From positions 1 to 64,000 of the forward strand of contig BAAHQB010000261.1 in NCBI GenBank assembly GCA_054601695.1: 64,000 nt of DNA, read 5' to 3'. Every line of letters starts with the position of its first letter. Position 1 is the stretch's first letter. A program made the position numbers and the translations under genes. Source of the DNA: Amorphochlora amoebiformis (Eukaryota; Cercozoa; Chlorarachniophyceae). Shown here in pieces: positions 1 through 64,000 of the stretch. The notes under the pieces are model-generated. The model had not been told where the DNA came from and ran no database searches. It saw only the letters and a program-made list of their open reading frames with translations.

Positions 1-8328
<8,328 letters not shown>

Positions 8329-8943
8329 GCTCTCTTTTGGTTACGGATACAGTTTTTGAATTGGTTTCAGTGAGTCATTGGCACGGATTCATAATCACTT
8401 ATCGGTGTTAATACTGTTGTAGCAGTACTAGAACAATCTAAGAACTCCATCTCAGGTTCTCAATATCCAGTCACTATCTAGCTATATCTACATATACTAT
8501 GTTAAATATATACATATATCTACAGATACATCATAAGTTATAATATCAGGTATCACACGGTCTATTCTAGTATTGCATAGCTAGACTAGATTTCCAGATT
8601 CTAGGGTTACTCATGAATTAAAAGACTCATCCAGAACCTGTTGTAATGACCAAATACTGGAAACATCTACTAGATCTAACTAAGTATCTAGATTGCTATC
8701 GGAATCTATGTGTTTGTAGTGTTTTAACATACAATACACCTAGAGATACGTAACGTGTTTTTCAATTCAAAACTTACACAAGATAAAACTTTAATACGTC
8801 AATTTAACTTCGACCGAGACGGTCATGAGAATACCATTACGGGTCCGAGCCAACTGCTAGTACTGTCGCTAACTAGCTAATGCGGCCTGATCCCCGTAGG
8901 GCTCGATCGTAAGGATCTATAGAGGCTGGTCGAAATCTCCAGC
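8329..8943. other. Intergenic gap between convergent JmjC and Ras genes
   Basis: 615 nt between the TAG of the JmjC gene and the TGA of the minus-strand Ras gene. The sequence is mixed composition with several ctaga/tctag motifs and no TA array. It should hold both 3' UTRs. I see no exon with matching splice signals, and no clear polyadenylation signal. Confidence 0.7.
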
Positions 8944-11184
<2,241 letters not shown>

Positions 11185-11685
11185 TCTCCCGACTTTCGAC
11201 GCCACTGGAGGCTCGTGCCCCGCAAAATTTCCACCCGAATAAAAACACACATATAGCTTTTCGGATATCCGGATATCTTCAACTTCTCGTCCGGCTACCT
11301 GTCATCGTGTGGTGTCAACGCTGACCGCCCCAGCGCTTCCCCGTATTCTTCCAGGCCTAGTTCCTGCATCTTCTTCAAAATGATCAGCAAGGACACAAAG
11401 AAAATTACCAACGTGAATTGATTTTGGCTTTGTTTTGTATAAATTTGAACCATTTTTGCTCGCCTCACACAACGTCTACTAAGCTTGACCTTCTAGAGAG
11501 ACCCTAGAGCTATATACATAAAGTTTCCTCGAATAAATCAATGGAAAGCTCATGGACCACTCAGACAGCGAAATAGTGCCTATAGAGCCAGAGAGGTCGG
11601 AGTATACGCTCGGAGCACCCTGAACACGAATCATTCGGAAAATTATTGAGCTTCCTCAGAGGTGATATTTTTTCTTTCCCTCCAG
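11185..11685. promoter_or_regulatory. Divergent upstream region of Ras and TTC39 genes
   Basis: About 500 nt without TA arrays. It should contain the Ras promoter and 5' UTR (minus) and the 5' end of the TTC39 gene (plus). A plus-strand ATG at 11552-11554 opens MDHSDSEIVPIEPER and then stops. It could be the TTC39 start if a donor such as ATA|gtgcct (11576) joins it to 11686, but this is weak. A minus-strand open stretch (MQELGLEEYGEALGRSALTP, about 11294-11370) ends in TAG and may be a leader or chance ORF. Confidence 0.45.
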
Positions 11686-31758
<20,073 letters not shown>

Positions 31759-31933
31759 CTCGTCGGGCCAAGTTTTTGAAGACCGATATACATACAACTA
31801 AGTCGGTCTATCTACACAGCTGTCAGGACAAATAGTGCGACACGAATGTTAATTTAGATTTTTTTTATTGAGTTACTTCATCGGGACATTCTGGTTAGTG
31901 TTTAACTCATTGAATATTTAATCAGCTAATTAC

Positions 31934-31974
<41 letters not shown>

Positions 31975-33178
31975 ATGTGAAGTTCTGTTTATATTATTCC
32001 GCATTGTACGTATATCACTGCATACGTAACGTAGATTATTATCTAGTATTATACACAAAAATTATCAAATATGTCGTATCATCATGGCTTACAATGCGTA
32101 TATCTAGTTTACGATGCAGGTGTCGCGATGCGTACATTACGTGTGAGAGTATCTAGGTATGAACCGTATGATACGTATCTAGATGTACGATTCAGACACG
32201 ATATACTCTGGGACGCATATTCTAGATATTATTAGTGACATATCCAGTGCACTGGCTTGTACGTATCATGGCTTACGAAAACATGTAGCAGGCGTACTTA
32301 GGGCTGGAAAAGGTAAGATTTCGTTTAGAACTGAATATGAGTGCGTCTTGTGGTGCGTGCGTATGCTTAGTGCGTACACTTAGTCTAGTTAGTCTAGTTA
32401 GTGCGTATACGTACTAGACGTAGTGCGTATACGTAGTGCGTATACGTAGTGCGTATACGTAGTGCGTATACGTAGTGCGTATACGTAGTGCGTATACAGC
32501 ATACGCGTACTCGTACTACACGCTAAATTTATTAGATTTGGTAGATACGTACGTATGCGGCAAGATTGTCTAGATTGCGTTCTGGCAGTGCATAACTACA
32601 GGAGAGGAGTACGTACGCATTACGTATTATCATACAAAGTGGATATGTGGACCAATATCCGAGCTATCGATTGTATCGAGTGTGCAACCGAAATCTAGAC
32701 TTATCCAGTTATTCGCTATGACGTATGTCTAGTATGCCGCAGCATCTAGAGCATACGCCACGCACGTACGGTACCTAGATACGTATCGAACCAGATAGAG
32801 TCAATATACCTAAACCTAGAAACTTCTGAATTCTTTTTTAAGTCGATCGAGTATTTTTCCCGATGATCTAGATGATACTAGGCGTTGATCAGAGCACTGA
32901 ACTTTCTATGTTTTTGTACTACATCTAGTACATACATAGAAGCCATAAAATTCCGCACTCATCATGCATGATACCGCATCGCTTGAACCACACAGATGCA
33001 CTTGCAAAATATTAATCATTACTGCAACTAGATCTCACTGCCGACCGCACTGTCGCTCTACGGTGCAATGAAGTTGTATATTCGAGTCTTTACTAACCCT
33101 GAGCATGCTTTATCAGCTGCGTTATGGATAGGGTTAGGTATTTTTGATAAGGAAGAGAGTAGCAACTATGTGTTAATA
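31759..33178. other. Intergenic region between convergent TTC39 and SEC31 genes
   Basis: 1.4 kb between the TAG at 31756-31758 and the minus-strand TAA at 33179-33181. One TA array (31935-31970), then complex sequence rich in ctag, tacgta and gcgtacgta words. A 13-bp repeat is listed separately. No exon with supporting splice signals or RNA gene was seen. It must hold both 3' UTRs. Confidence 0.7.
32395..32500 (+). repeat. 13-bp tandem repeat GTAGTGCGTATAC
   Basis: About six head-to-tail units of gtagtgcgtatac at 32419-32498, preceded by the related ttagtctagttagtgcg. The motif contains the palindrome gtatac and lies between two convergent genes. Confidence 0.93.
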
Positions 33179-43158
<9,980 letters not shown>

Positions 43159-43324
43159 TTCTATTTTGGGGTATAGTGTCTGGGGGCTTAAAGGACGCGG
43201 GGGAAGTCGATTGGGAGTTCAGTTCTGTGATGACGGCAGACCCCACTGCCTTTGCGCGGCTCCGTGCGAAAAGTTAAAAAAGGATATAAATTCCTTCATT
43301 AAAAACGCGGCTGAACCTATCGCA
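43159..43324. promoter_or_regulatory. 166-bp bidirectional promoter between SEC31 and the FHA gene
   Basis: This is the whole space between the minus-strand ATG of SEC31 (43158) and the plus-strand ATG I assign to the FHA gene (43325). A gatataaa element lies at about 43283-43290, close to the plus ATG. There is no TA array. It must hold both 5' UTRs and start sites. The FHA start could be an upstream in-frame codon, which would shorten this region. Confidence 0.7.
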
Positions 43325-63960
<20,636 letters not shown>

Positions 63961-64000
63961 GTTGATATTATATAACATATATATATATATATATATATAC

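Noticed and set aside
32971-33120. Possible tRNA or small RNA near the end of the intergenic gap
   Set aside because: No cloverleaf with conserved T-loop and D-loop bases could be drawn.

Overview
The window is nuclear DNA of an intron-rich eukaryote, most likely a protist or alga. I cannot name the genus. Coding sequence is carried by short exons (mostly 33-150 nt, about half G+C) bounded by GT...AG introns. Nearly every intron is filled by long (TA)n arrays with minor (CA)n, (GA)n, (CT)n and (ATT)n tracts. The apparent long ORFs of alternating Ile-Tyr, Ser-Leu or Arg-Glu are translations of these repeats and are not genes. Exons were assembled by eye from splice signals, conserved motifs and reading phase. 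For the three genes with both coding ends or a full exon series in the window, the exon sums are multiples of three (810, 4401 and 1866 nt; the last still lacks its first exon).

Layout: (1) positions 1-8328, plus strand: 3' part of a JmjC/cupin-8 dioxygenase gene whose 5' end lies left of the window. (2) 8944-11184, minus strand: a complete Ras-family GTPase gene with an N-terminal KHA/doublecortin-like domain and a CaaX end. (3) about 11686-31758, plus strand: a TTC39/IML2-family gene with at least 32 exons for about 621 residues across 20 kb. (4) 33179-43158, minus strand: a complete SEC31 gene (COPII outer coat) with WD40, alpha-solenoid, Pro/Gln/Met-rich and SRA1 regions. (5) 43325 to beyond 63960, plus strand: a gene that starts divergently from SEC31 and joins an Fhl1/FHA2-like FHA domain to CHD-remodeller-type SANT/SLIDE and WW...HD...LLKG...HGY modules and then a FYRN domain. 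It is still open at residue 842 at the window edge, and no SNF2 ATPase or chromodomain is visible.

Genes 1 and 2 converge, 2 and 3 diverge, 3 and 4 converge, and 4 and 5 diverge from a 166-bp gap. The genes do not form one pathway: two look nuclear/chromatin-related (JmjC, FHA-CHD-FYRN), one is signalling (Ras), one is secretory (SEC31), and one belongs to a TPR family of lipid or mitochondrial association (TTC39/IML2).

The most unusual signal is repeated, partial duplication of splice-site-plus-exon-edge segments inside the TA-filled introns. These copies form decoy exons in front of or behind the real exon at six or more places in three genes. Other items worth attention are the FHA-CHD-FYRN architecture, the KHA-Ras fusion, two near-perfect intronic foldbacks, complementary GA and CT tracts in two introns of the JmjC gene, and degenerate telomere-like repeats inside introns.
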